A stretch of 64,000 nucleotides of DNA from Siderastrea radians. Lineage: Eukaryota; Cnidaria; Anthozoa; Scleractinia; Rhizangiidae. The DNA lies in contig OZ024900.1 of NCBI GenBank assembly GCA_964017195.1, forward strand, positions 31,946,641 to 32,010,640. Reading direction: 5' to 3'. The position numbers and the translations under genes were made by a program. The notes below the pieces were generated by a model that saw nothing but the letters and a program-made list of their open reading frames with translations, was not told the DNA's origin and did no database searches. The first letter of the stretch is position 1; each line of letters begins with the position of its first letter. Below are positions 12,201-21,375 of this stretch, in pieces.

Positions 12201-13001
12201 CTGCAGTATTGCTAAAAATAAGCTAAACTAAGTACAAGAATAGGCCTAATTTTTAATTAGGCTTGGGATAGGATCTCAGTCCACTGCTGTTACAGTGAGG
12301 CCCTTTTAGGGGAGGGGGGTACGTATGTCCCTAGTCTGAATTTAAAAACCCTTTGTTTCACATATTGAGGAGGAAGCCATGTCCCTGTCGGTATTTTACT
12401 ATCTTATTCGCGCTTGTCTTCGTCGCTGTCGCAGTTTCAATCCATCTTTGTGTCGTTTGTCGCCATTTCATCTGTCTTATGTGGCTGTATCAAGGCCATG
12501 TCGCCTGCCAGAATTTACCCTAACAGGGCCTCAACATTCAACTTGCCAGTACTCACACCCCTCACTGTAAAACAAGTTCAAAAGCAATATGTTGCTAACC
12601 AGATGATCAACACAGCTAAATGGTGCATGATCATGAATGCTTACTTTTATTGTCTTAATCATGACAGCAACTGGTAACCAGTTAAGAGACAGGTGATAAT
12701 TATGAAATAATATTAAACCAGTACTCTATCCCTCAATTTTCTTAAGGGGTTATTATTATTATTTTTATTATTATTGGTGTTGTTATTGCTATCATTGTTG
12801 TTGTTGTTGTTTTTGTTTACCTTCCAGGTGACTCTCTCTTTTTATTCTTCCAATAGATATGAAATCCAAGCAGTTAGAAACAGCTTATTATCAGGTGAAA
12901 TAGAGAATGCCACAATGCCATGGAAGACAACAGAGAAAATCTGTGGCTGGATGGATGAGATTCGTCACCAGATTGGAGTTGTTTACAAAGAGGACATTTA
13001 G
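9248..13001 (+). CDS. DHDH: Dihydrodiol dehydrogenase-like protein, tandem copy 2 (active-site Asp replaced by Pro)
   Basis: Second copy. Coding exons: 9248-9622, 11047-11371, 12012-12177, 12857-13001, with the same lengths and phases as copies 1 and 3, giving 336 residues. The Rossmann motif (GVFGTGKIAHDF), IHPQH and CEKP (Lys100) are kept, as is Tyr183. The conserved Asp four residues before Tyr183 is Pro179 (codon CCT at 11206-11208; GAT in copies 1 and 3). The equivalent Asp lines the active site in relatives such as inositol dehydrogenase. The reading frame and all splice sites are intact, so this looks like a maintained but catalytically altered paralogue rather than a decayed pseudogene. 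Other changes include HAPHCK for HAPLCK and KPLAMN for KPMTMN. An AATAAA lies 124 nt after the stop. Confidence 0.92.
9918..10104. mobile_element. tRNA-family fold-back insertion with target-site duplication (copy 2 intron 1)
   Basis: The body 9928-10094 is flanked by TTGAATCTTG on both sides (9918-9927, 10095-10104). The body is an inverted arrangement: AAATATAAGGAAGATCCTCG reads outward on the left and its exact complement closes the right, around a CAAGCCTGATTTTTTCAGGC hairpin. The tRNA core is absent. Confidence 0.75.
11735..11931. mobile_element. Short relative of the 62-kb TIR element (copy 2 intron 2)
   Basis: CCATACCCCCCACCACAGAG on the left and GGATATTTTCTGGAACAGCA on the right are degraded versions of the termini of the element at 62304-63507. 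A short, deleted derivative. Confidence 0.55.
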
Positions 13002-13124
13002 TTTATACTGCTGGTAGTTTCTCTTGTAAATATAATTATTTAAGCATACTTCTATCCTTTGACCGCAGGGAATGTCCTTGCACAGGGATGACCTTCAACA
13101 TTTTCCTTTTATGTTATTTTTCAC

Positions 13125-13130
13125 AATAAA
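13125..13130 (+). promoter_or_regulatory. Polyadenylation signal of DHDH copy 2
   Basis: AATAAA 124 nt after the copy 2 stop codon, followed by T/GT-rich sequence. A plausible 3' end, not proven. Confidence 0.6.
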
Positions 13131-13149
13131 CTTGTTTTTATAAAGCCCT

Positions 13150-14305
13150 GGAAGGGGGGGGCACTTAAGGGAAGTTTGGGTGGGGGTGTGCCGCCAAGGC
13201 CTTCAAACCCTGACCCTGTTTAAGACAAGATCCGTTCATTTCACTACCCCATTTAAGACATCAGGCCTTTATATTTTGCTTGTGTTCTGTGTTTTGTTTT
13301 TTGTCTGCTTTGTTTTTCATTTCCCATGAAGAAAGTACTGAATTTTTTTAAATAAATGACATCATAGAATCAGATAATTTTAAAAAAATTGCGGCTACCC
13401 ACATGTGGCGTTCAGGGCTTCCAGTCCAGAAAGACACCCTGTTCAAGATGCTAAATATTGAAATTGTATACCCTAAGACGCAAAAGCCTGAAAACCATAC
13501 CCTGTTGAGCGGCACACACCCATTTAGGCCAAATAAGGGAGTGCCCCCCCCCCCCCCCCCCGGGATGAAGCCTTGTATTATTCTATGATTTATGTATTAT
13601 TCTATGATTTCTGATTGGCCAAGAAGACAAATCTCATTTCAGGTTAGGTGAGAAGTCAGTTTAAATCTCCTCTCTGATGCTGACCTTCACATAGAAAAAA
13701 ATAATCTCCTCTGTCAGATTGGCCAAGAATACAAACTCCTCCCTGATTCTGTAAGAAGACAATTCTCTTTAATTGTCTGATGGTTGATGAGGCAAATTTT
13801 TCTGATTGGCTGAGAAAACAAATCTCTCTCTGATTTACAGTATACCAAATCCAACAAATCAGTCCAATTTACCCTCCCACACATGCGATATTTACTTTGT
13901 TCAGCCGGTGGGGGCACTTTCAGGAAGTTTGGGTGGCAGTGTGCTGTCGAGGCCTTCAAACCCTGACCCTGTTTAAGACAAAATCCGTACACTTTCGCTA
14001 CCCTGTTTAAGATGAGAGACCTTTATATTTTGCTTGTGTTCTGCATTTTTTATCGGCCTTGTTTTTCATTTGCCATACAGAAAGTATTTTTTTTTTACAA
14101 ATGACATCCTAGAATGAGATTTTAAAAAAATGCTGGTACCCATGTGTAGGGTTCAAGGCTTCCAAGTCCAGAAAGACACCCTGTTCAAGATGCTAAATAG
14201 TGAAATTGTATACCCTGTTTAAGACACAAGACCCTGAAAACCAGACCCTTTTCAGTGCCACATACCTGTTTAGCCCAAATAAGGGAGCCCCCCCCCCCCC
14301 CCCCC
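13150..14305. repeat. Duplicated 410-bp block, spacing about 755 bp
   Basis: 13150-13562 and 13907-14305 share GGGGCACTT..., AAGTTTGGGTGG, CCTTCAAACCCTGACCCTG, TTTATATTTTGCTTGTGTTC and end in long C runs. Divergence is modest, so this is a tandem segmental duplication that includes part of the minisatellite. Confidence 0.65.
13595..13860. repeat. TCTGATTGGCTGA minisatellite, 3' flank of DHDH copy 2
   Basis: Degenerate units of about 35-45 bp built on TCTGATTGGCCAAGAAGACA / AATCTCCTCTCTGAT. The same array lies in the 3' flank of copies 1 and 3. Confidence 0.65.
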
Positions 14306-14359
14306 GGTTGGCACATCACCTCGAGTCAAACCTTGATGCATGTAAAATCTGTAAGCAGC

Positions 14360-14581
14360 AAAAACCATACTGAAATTATGAATATATGAAACTCATATAT
14401 TTGAACTGCGGAATGAAGAAATAAGTGTAAAGAAGATCCTCGCAGTTATTAACGCAACTTATGCAGTTGCAAGGCAACTGCAGTTGTCAGGCAAGCCTGA
14501 TTTTTTCAGGCTTTCTTTACGCAACTGCATAAGTTGCGTTAATAACTGCGAGGATCTTCTTTACACTTAAAAACCATACTG
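14360..14581. mobile_element. tRNA-family fold-back insertion in the satellite, 13-bp target-site duplication
   Basis: The body 14373-14568 is flanked by AAAAACCATACTG on both sides. The neighbouring satellite unit lacks it, giving a direct empty-site comparison. The body contains a perfect inverted repeat of about 48 bp per arm, from AAGTGTAAAGAAGATCCTCG to its complement at the right end. Confidence 0.8.
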
Positions 14582-15767
14582 TTCCTGAGATGACATCACA
14601 CTTAAGGTTTTGGCCCAGGACCCAAATTTTGTGGATGTAATCAAAGAAATCCCACCTTTTAATCACTAAAGCAATGCAGGAAGTTAGTTTTGTCACAGGA
14701 GCAATAAGGACATCAGGCAGACTTAAGTTTGCAGAAACGTTGAGGGGGTTTAATAAGGTGTGTTGTGATAAAACACTGCGTCAAACATCTTTGCCTTGGA
14801 TTTCAAAGTCGATGTTTTAAAACCTAGAAAACCTTCTCATATCTTTGGCATGGGATTTTTTACTTGTATAAAATTTTTTACTTTTTAATTGTATACCCTG
14901 TTTAAGACACAAGACCCTGAAAACCAGACCCTTTTCGGTGCCACATACCTGTTTAGCCCAATAAGGGAGCCCCCCCCCCCCCCCGGGTTGGCACATCACC
15001 TCGAGTCAAACCTTGATGCATGTAAAATCTGTAAAGCAGCAAAAACCAGACTGTTCCTGAGATGACATCACACTTAAGGTTTTGACCCAGGGCCCAAATT
15101 TTGTGGATGTAATCAAAGAAATCCCACCTTTTAATCACTAAAGCAATGCAGGAAGTTAGTTTTGTCACAGGAGCAATAAGGACATAAGGCAGACTTAAGT
15201 TTGCAGAAACGTTGAGGGGCTTTAATAAGGTGTGTTATAATAAAACACTGCATCAAACATCTTTGGCTTGGATTTCAAAGTCGATGTTTTAAAACCTAGA
15301 AAACCTTCTCATATCTTTGGCATGGGATTTTTTACTTGTATAAAATTTTTACTTTTTAATTGTATACCCTGTTTAAGACACAAGACCCTGAAAACCAGAC
15401 CCTTTTCAGTGCCACATACCTGTTTAGCCCAAATAAATGAATAAATATTTATTTATTTATAAATAAATAAATAAACCTTTATATTGATATTTAATAAATA
15501 AATAAACCTTCTCATATCTTTGGCATGGGATTTTTTACTTGTATAAAATTTTTTACTTTTTAATTGTATACCCTGTTTAAGACACAAGACCCTGAAAACC
15601 AGACCCTTTTCAGTGCCACATACCTGTTTAGCCCAAATAAATAAATAAATATTTATTTATAAATATTTACTTATAAATAAATAAACCTATATATTAAATA
15701 TATTTAATAAATACATAAACCTTCTCATATCTTTGGCATGGGATTTTTTACTTGTATAAAATTTTTT

Positions 15768-16575
15768 AAACGTAAAGAAGATCCCTCGCAGTTATTAACG
15801 CAACTTATGCAGTTGCGAAAAGAAAGCCTGAAAAAAATCAGACTTGCCGGGATTCGAACCCTGACCTCTGCGATACCGGTGCAGCGCTCTAACCAATTGA
15901 GCTATCAAGCCAACTGGGAGCTGGTCATTAAATTGGTTCGTAATATACCCGGGAAAGATGAAGATGAAATTATGAATATATGAAATTCATATATTTGAAC
16001 TGCGGAATGAACAAATAAATGTAAAGAAGATCCTCGTTCAAATATGTGAATTTCAGATATTCATAATTTCATCTTCAACTTTCCCGGGTATAATACAAAC
16101 CAATTTAATGACCAGCTCCCAGTTGGCTTGTTAGCTCAATTGGTTAGAGCGCTGCACTGGTATCGCAGAGGTCAGGGTTTGAATCCCGGCAAGCCTGATT
16201 TTTTCAGGCTTTCTTTTCGCAACTGCATAAGTTGCGTTAATAACTGCGAGGATCTTCTTTACGTTTATTTCTTTATTCCGCAGTTCAAATATATGAATTT
16301 CTTATATTCATAATTTCATAATTTCATCTTCATCTTTCCCGCGTATATTACGAACCAATTTAATGACCAGCTCCCAGTTGGCTTGATAGCTCAATTGGTT
16401 AGAGCGCTGCACCGGTATCGCAGAGGTCAGGGTTCGAATCCCGGCAAGCCTGATTTTTTCAGGCTTTCTTTTCGCAACTGCATAAGTTGCGTTAATAACT
16501 GCGAGGATCTTCTTTACGTTTATTTCTTCATTCCGCAGTTCAAATATATGAATTTCGTATATTCATAATTTCATA
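15768..16575. repeat. Array of three tRNA-like elements, head-to-head then tandem
   Basis: tRNA-like cores at 15841-15911 (minus), 16125-16195 (plus) and 16380-16450 (plus). Flanks CGGGTATATTACGAACC, AACTGCGAGGATCTTC and the AT-rich ATATGAATTTCATATATTC palindrome repeat between them. The 16380 core keeps the consensus A box and B box; the 15841 core has a broken acceptor (GAC for GGC). Confidence 0.8.
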
Positions 16576-17279
16576 AAATTTTTTACTTTTTAATTGTATA
16601 CCCTGTTTAAGACACAAGACCCTGAAAACCAGACCCTTTTCAGTGCCACATACCTGTTTAGCCCAAATAAGGGAGCCCCCCCCCCCCCCGGGTTGGCACA
16701 TCACCTCGAGTCAAACCTTGATACATGTAAAATCTGTAAGTAGCAAAAACCAGACTGTTCCTGAGATGACATCACACTTAAGGTTTTGACCCAGGACCCA
16801 AATTTTGTGGATGTAATCAAAGAAATCCCACCTTTTAATCACTAAAGCAATGCAGGAAGTTAGTTTTGTCACAGGAGCAATAAGGACATAAGGCAGACTT
16901 AAGTTTGCAGAAACATTGAGGGGGTTTAATAAGGTGTGTTATAATAAAACACTGCGTCAAACATCTTTGGCTTGGATTTCAAAGTCGATGTTTTAAAACC
17001 TAGAAAACCTTCTCATATCTTATTTGGCATGGGATTTTTATGGAATCGCTGCCTTGGGGCTTGCCAAACTGGCACTTTAATAGCATACTCGTACCCAGTC
17101 GCTATATATTAGGTTATGAGTCTGGGGGAAATGGAGAGAAGATAGGTCTTTATTGAGGTGCGGGATGTGACATGGTACGAGTCTAGTGTAACCCCACTTT
17201 TCGTTTGCATGCATCAATATACAAAATAATTAGCCTCTTAATGATTTTGTTTTAATTACATGGCATGTCTTGGCTTGTA

Positions 17280-17760
17280 ATGCGCCGATCAATTCGAAAG
17301 TTCAACATCTCCACCCCCCTGGGCAACTCCCCAGGCATTTGAACTTTTGAAGACTGACTTGTTCAAATTCCCTCCCCTCGGGGCAAAAAAGCCATTCAAA
17401 TGCCCCACCAATTAGTACTGAAATACCTCTCCTCAAAGACAAATTTCGTCTTCAATCAACACTTAACACGCCTTTCAGAGAGAGATATGCCGTAATGACC
17501 CCTTCAAACTTCTTTTAAAGACCCTTTTGAAAGAGTTATTCACTAACAAGGGCGAAATTCTATCTTGTAAATCGGTCAAACCCTGCAAAAACCCAAAAAA
17601 TTCACGGGGGTATTGTGTCAGAACACGAGATAAATCCAGTTCAAATTCCCCACCGTAGCAACGCAACATTCAAATTCCTCCCTCCCTGTGCACAATGCAC
17701 AGTCAAATGCCCGGGGTATGCCCGGGGGGGGATGTTGAAGTTTCAAATTGATCGGCGCAT
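17280..17760. mobile_element. MITE with roughly 58-bp terminal inverted repeats
   Basis: The left arm from ATGCGCCGATCAATT, AAGTTCAACATC..., GGGCA to GGCATTTGA (17280-17343) matches the complement of the right arm TCAAATGCCCGGGG... to TTGATCGGCGCAT (17703-17760). The interior has no coding potential. Confidence 0.75.
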
Positions 17761-17967
17761 AAACAGGGATCTAAAAGTGGTTATGCAGATGCCCAAAAAA
17801 TCCCGAAAAAGGAAAAACACGCACAACAAAACAGACCAAAGAAATATCTTGCTAAATTGCGAGCGAAATCAATGAGGAGAGAGCGTTCGGGCAAAAACCT
17901 TTTTTCCTCCAGTTCTCCCCCCCCCCCGGCCCCCACCCCGCTTCCCTGCCCGTCCCATTCTCGTTCC

Positions 17968-18057
17968 CAGAGCCTACGATCTGTTCTGTCAGCGGTGGGA
18001 TCGTAGGGCTCTGGTATCAGCCATTACCGGATGTCGTAAAATTCACGACATCCGGTA
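17968..18057. repeat. Two consecutive strong hairpins
   Basis: CAGAGCCTACGATC (17968-17981) pairs with GATCGTAGGGCTCTG (17999-18013) with one bulge. TACCGGATGTCGT (18025-18037) pairs perfectly with ACGACATCCGGTA (18045-18057) around a 7-nt loop. The preceding CATTCTCGTTCCCAGAGC resembles the complement of 21286-21302, so this is probably a transposon terminus. Confidence 0.65.
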
Positions 18058-18677
18058 GCGCATGTCTAATTCGTTAAGGTGCTATTGCGCCTGCTCTATT
18101 CTCGTCCGTGGAGCTCTGGGCATGACAATTCTGACAGCCGAGAAATTTGGATTCCTATCGATCGAGTCATGGTGTTGTTAGATCGACTAAAAGCTGCTCG
18201 GGACCCTCCAAATCTCCTGCAATTAGCGGAAAACCTGGATCTTTAAGAGGAACTTAAGAAGCTGCCTTTCGTGCCGTAGTTGTTCAGAAGAACGATTGTC
18301 CCTGCATTTTGCTCACGGGTTTTGGATTTGCATCTTGCCTGAATAAAGGTATTGCATTTGCGTTATACTGAATTGTACAGTTATTTAATTTCATTCGTCT
18401 GGTTTCTGATGTATGAGAATGTCAACTGTGCACTTATCGTTTCGCCACTAAACGCTACATTGTATTACGTTTTCATCGAAAATTTCCAGAAGCATTTGGC
18501 GCCCAAGTTTATAAACAAGTATTTAAACATCGACATCAAGAGGTCGTTACAAAAGTTACATGTAAGTTGTTTATGGACAAGCTGGAGTTTTGTAGAAAAT
18601 GCTGTAGCGAGAAAAGAATCGCTGGCTCTAACACTTTGAATTCTTACGTGCTTAACCAAACAGCAAAATTTGGTCGC

Positions 18678-19332
18678 TTAAGGTGATTCCATCGAAAAAG
18701 AAGTTGTAATAAGAATTTGCTGAAACTTTGCACAGTTACTAATTACAACTAGTACATTAAAAAAATAAAATAAAAAGAGGGGGTCACCGTGTCCGATTTC
18801 ACGCTACGGGGCTGTAGTATATAGGTACTTTGCTATCTTTAGACAGCAATATTAAAAAAACCTATTCTTGTACTAGAGACACCCATTACTTCAACAAAGT
18901 TATTACTAGCAATGAAATATAAGCATTATTCTTATGATAGAAGAACAACGTTACAGTAAAACGTCTTAAAATTGCCGTAACAACTAAACTACTTTGAAAT
19001 AATAGGCAAATCGAGCGTCTGCACGGTTGCAGTGAAACGCCTAAAATCTGACTGTAACAGTGAATCAACCGGAATATTTCAAAATTGAATAATGAAAAAT
19101 TCTTCAAATTTGAATATATCATGTAAAGTCGTATTTTCCTTAAATAAATGGAATAAAAAAGTGGGGTCACCGAGTTCGTTTGGGAGAAAACGACCGTTTA
19201 TTTCTCTGAACAGCTCAGCTTCCATAGGAAACCTATCAAGTTCCGAACGCGCGCGCGCTGGTGCGCGCGCTAATCACGCAAAAAATGATGCGCAGAAAGG
19301 ATGCGCAATGCAATTGAATGGAATCACCTTAA
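18678..19332. mobile_element. TTAA-flanked MITE, terminus GGTGATTCCAT
   Basis: Begins TTAAGGTGATTCCAT (18678) and ends with its complement ATGGAATCACCTTAA (to 19332); 655 bp, GC-poor apart from an alternating CG run near 19245-19270. TTAA at both ends fits a TTAA-targeting superfamily. Confidence 0.7.
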
Positions 19333-19343
19333 TCTGCCCCAAG

Positions 19344-21104
19344 CGACACAGCGGCAAAATGAGTGCGCGTGCGCTAACTCGTTCCCGCCATTTTCGCGGG
19401 CGGGCGCAAGCAGAGAGACTGGATTCAAGAGAAACCATTCGGGAGAAAATGGTGGCAATTCAAAAATTCCCGTCATATGTTTTCATTTCGCGGAGATAAG
19501 GCCGTCGCGAAACAGATAAGGTTTTCACCATGAAGGCACTTCCTAGAGAGACGCTTCTTCCACATATCTTTTTTAGCAAACTAATTGTCTTCGCCACCAT
19601 AGTAAATTTTTCGCTCGAAGTCAATGGCTCGTAAGTGAAACATGAATTGTGTCAGATAACCTTATACTTTTGCCGTAGCAGTGCTAGCTTTCGCCTTTTC
19701 TAAAGGTAAATTACTTAGCTGTTGTTTGAGGGCTAAAACTCGGGATAAGTCCGTTTGCAAGAAAAAGATGATTGAAAAAGCTGGTAGTCAAAATTAAATC
19801 CACAGAAAAACTCGCCTGAAATTCAGGCTATAAAGCGAAAACAACATGCGGACCGCTGAGGAAACGACACTTTTGCTTGCTTTATTCATCACGAAGTATA
19901 AAATTGATTCTGACTTATACGTCTTTCTAAGGTGCCTAATTAACTTGAATTGGCATGATAGCTGCAGGAATAAAATTCTGAAACCTTTGGGCAATTATTG
20001 GGAAGTCTTATTTTTTCCTAGGCTCAGTTTCCATGCTATGCAAGGTGTCCTTTAATAGTCACAACTCAAACTTGCAATCAATCGACTTTTTACAGACAGA
20101 GAGCAAAGAGAGGAAAGTTTGTATTTTAAGAAGCTTTTTTATAAAGCAATATAAGCGAGAACTACTCCAGAATCACCGAACAGAAAAGGTTTATATAATT
20201 GGCGAAGTTGAAATTATTAAATAAATGTGCAAAATATAATCTTCGATCACGGCGTTCTGGCATCACACCGCAGCACTGGAAGAGTTTATCCCCGGCTACA
20301 AATCTATAAATTTAAATTTAAATGATTTTGGAAACAAATTCCTTGCAAAAAGAAAGAAACTATAATCGCTCAGGATTCTAAGAGCTAAAGCATGCTGAAG
20401 GTTTATTTCATACAAGCCGAAAATAAGGCGATTAAAAAAATTGTGATCCATACAGCCGTTTATAACTGATGCGTGACAATCTTTCTTTCTTGGCAAGCGC
20501 TCGTAACACAATCTACCTTGTATCGGTGCCAATTTAAAAGTAACCTCAACTTGAATTTGCCAGATCATCCTAAAACGGCGAAAGTTCTTGATGGAACTGG
20601 CTGTTTTCGCAGCGCTCGTGATCGTAAACAAGTTTTAGGAAGACGAGCAACTGTTGTTGTTTTTCCGAATTTGATTTTAGTGCGGTCCATTCAGTCCATT
20701 GGAAGTTGAGCAGCCCGAGTGAACTCTTCTGATACATTAAAGGAATAATCTATGGAGACACAGTAGAGCTTTAGTCTCGGTCTTCTCTCTCTTCATGCAT
20801 TTTTATCAACGCGGTGCATCCAACACAAGCCACACAATAAGCTTAATCAAACACTCGCGGCTCCGAACTAATCATGAACTAGACTTTTGATGCAAGCACC
20901 AAACCCTTAATGCAAAGTACAACAAGTTTCAAACCCTTTCAGCAAAACCAATCTCACCTCGCTGACTCTTGCTTTCTGGTTACGAACTACACAAAACTGG
21001 AACTTTCTCTGTTATAACAGCTTTCTGATCATAACCGGAAACAAGAAAATGACCGGAAGCCCGCGAAAAAGCCGAGCATGCGCACTCATTTTGCCGCTGT
21101 GTCG
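19344..21104. mobile_element. Inverted-repeat element related to the 50.8-kb THAP element
   Basis: CGACACAGCGGCAAAATGAG (from 19344, 25 bp perfect with GTGCGC) pairs with its complement at 21080-21104. The interior segment ACAACATGCGGACCGC...GAGGAAACGA (about 19840-19905) matches the interior of the element at 50770-52876 (about 51660-51712). No intact protein frame is recognised here. Confidence 0.6.
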
Positions 21105-21334
21105 CCCCAAGCCACATTCTTTGCGTGGAAATTGATCAAGTCAATATATTAGTAAATGCCCTGATTAATTCAACCGGAAATAAAACGTTATGCGTAGGAG
21201 CCAAAAAATTTTAACGTTATTGCGCATACAGTTTGAATCGGCCAATCAAAAAATATAGAGACGTAATTTAAAAAAAGCCGCGTAGCTCTGGGGACGAGAA
21301 TGTGCCCGTCCCCGAGAAAAAAGTTCTTTTCTTA

Positions 21335-21375
21335 TCACGTGAGGATTGCGTGACAACAACAGGGTACGAACCAAA
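21335..21375 (+). promoter_or_regulatory. Conserved 5'-proximal block of DHDH copy 3, with E-box
   Basis: Contains a palindromic CACGTG and a block shared with copy 1, ending 1 nt before the ATG. It lies directly after the repeat terminus with the CTCTGGGGACGAGAATG motif (21286-21302). Confidence 0.4.

Larger units (their letters stand above)
14205..17033. repeat. About 471-bp tandem satellite unit, interrupted by tRNA-like elements
   Basis: The phrase ATTGTATACCCTGTTTAAGA recurs at 14205, 14888, 15359, 15563 and 16593. 14888 to 15359 is one unit of 471 bp; 14205 to 14888 is the same unit after removing a 209-bp insertion with its duplication. The 15359 and 15563 units are truncated and carry (AAATAAAT)n expansions; the last follows the tRNA-like array. 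Confidence 0.75.
13002..21375. other. Repeat-rich intergenic region between DHDH copies 2 and 3
   Basis: No gene is supported. In order: a duplicated 410-bp block (13150-13562, 13907-14305), the TGATTGGC minisatellite (13595-13860), a roughly 471-bp tandem unit interrupted by tRNA-like elements (14205-17033), a TIR MITE (17280-17760), paired hairpins (17968-18057), a TTAA MITE (18678-19332) and a larger inverted-repeat element (19344-21104). Confidence 0.7.

Noticed and set aside
18352..18639. 95-codon plus-strand frame
   Set aside because: TTG start, no domain, AT-rich and partly mirrored on the opposite strand; no splice context.
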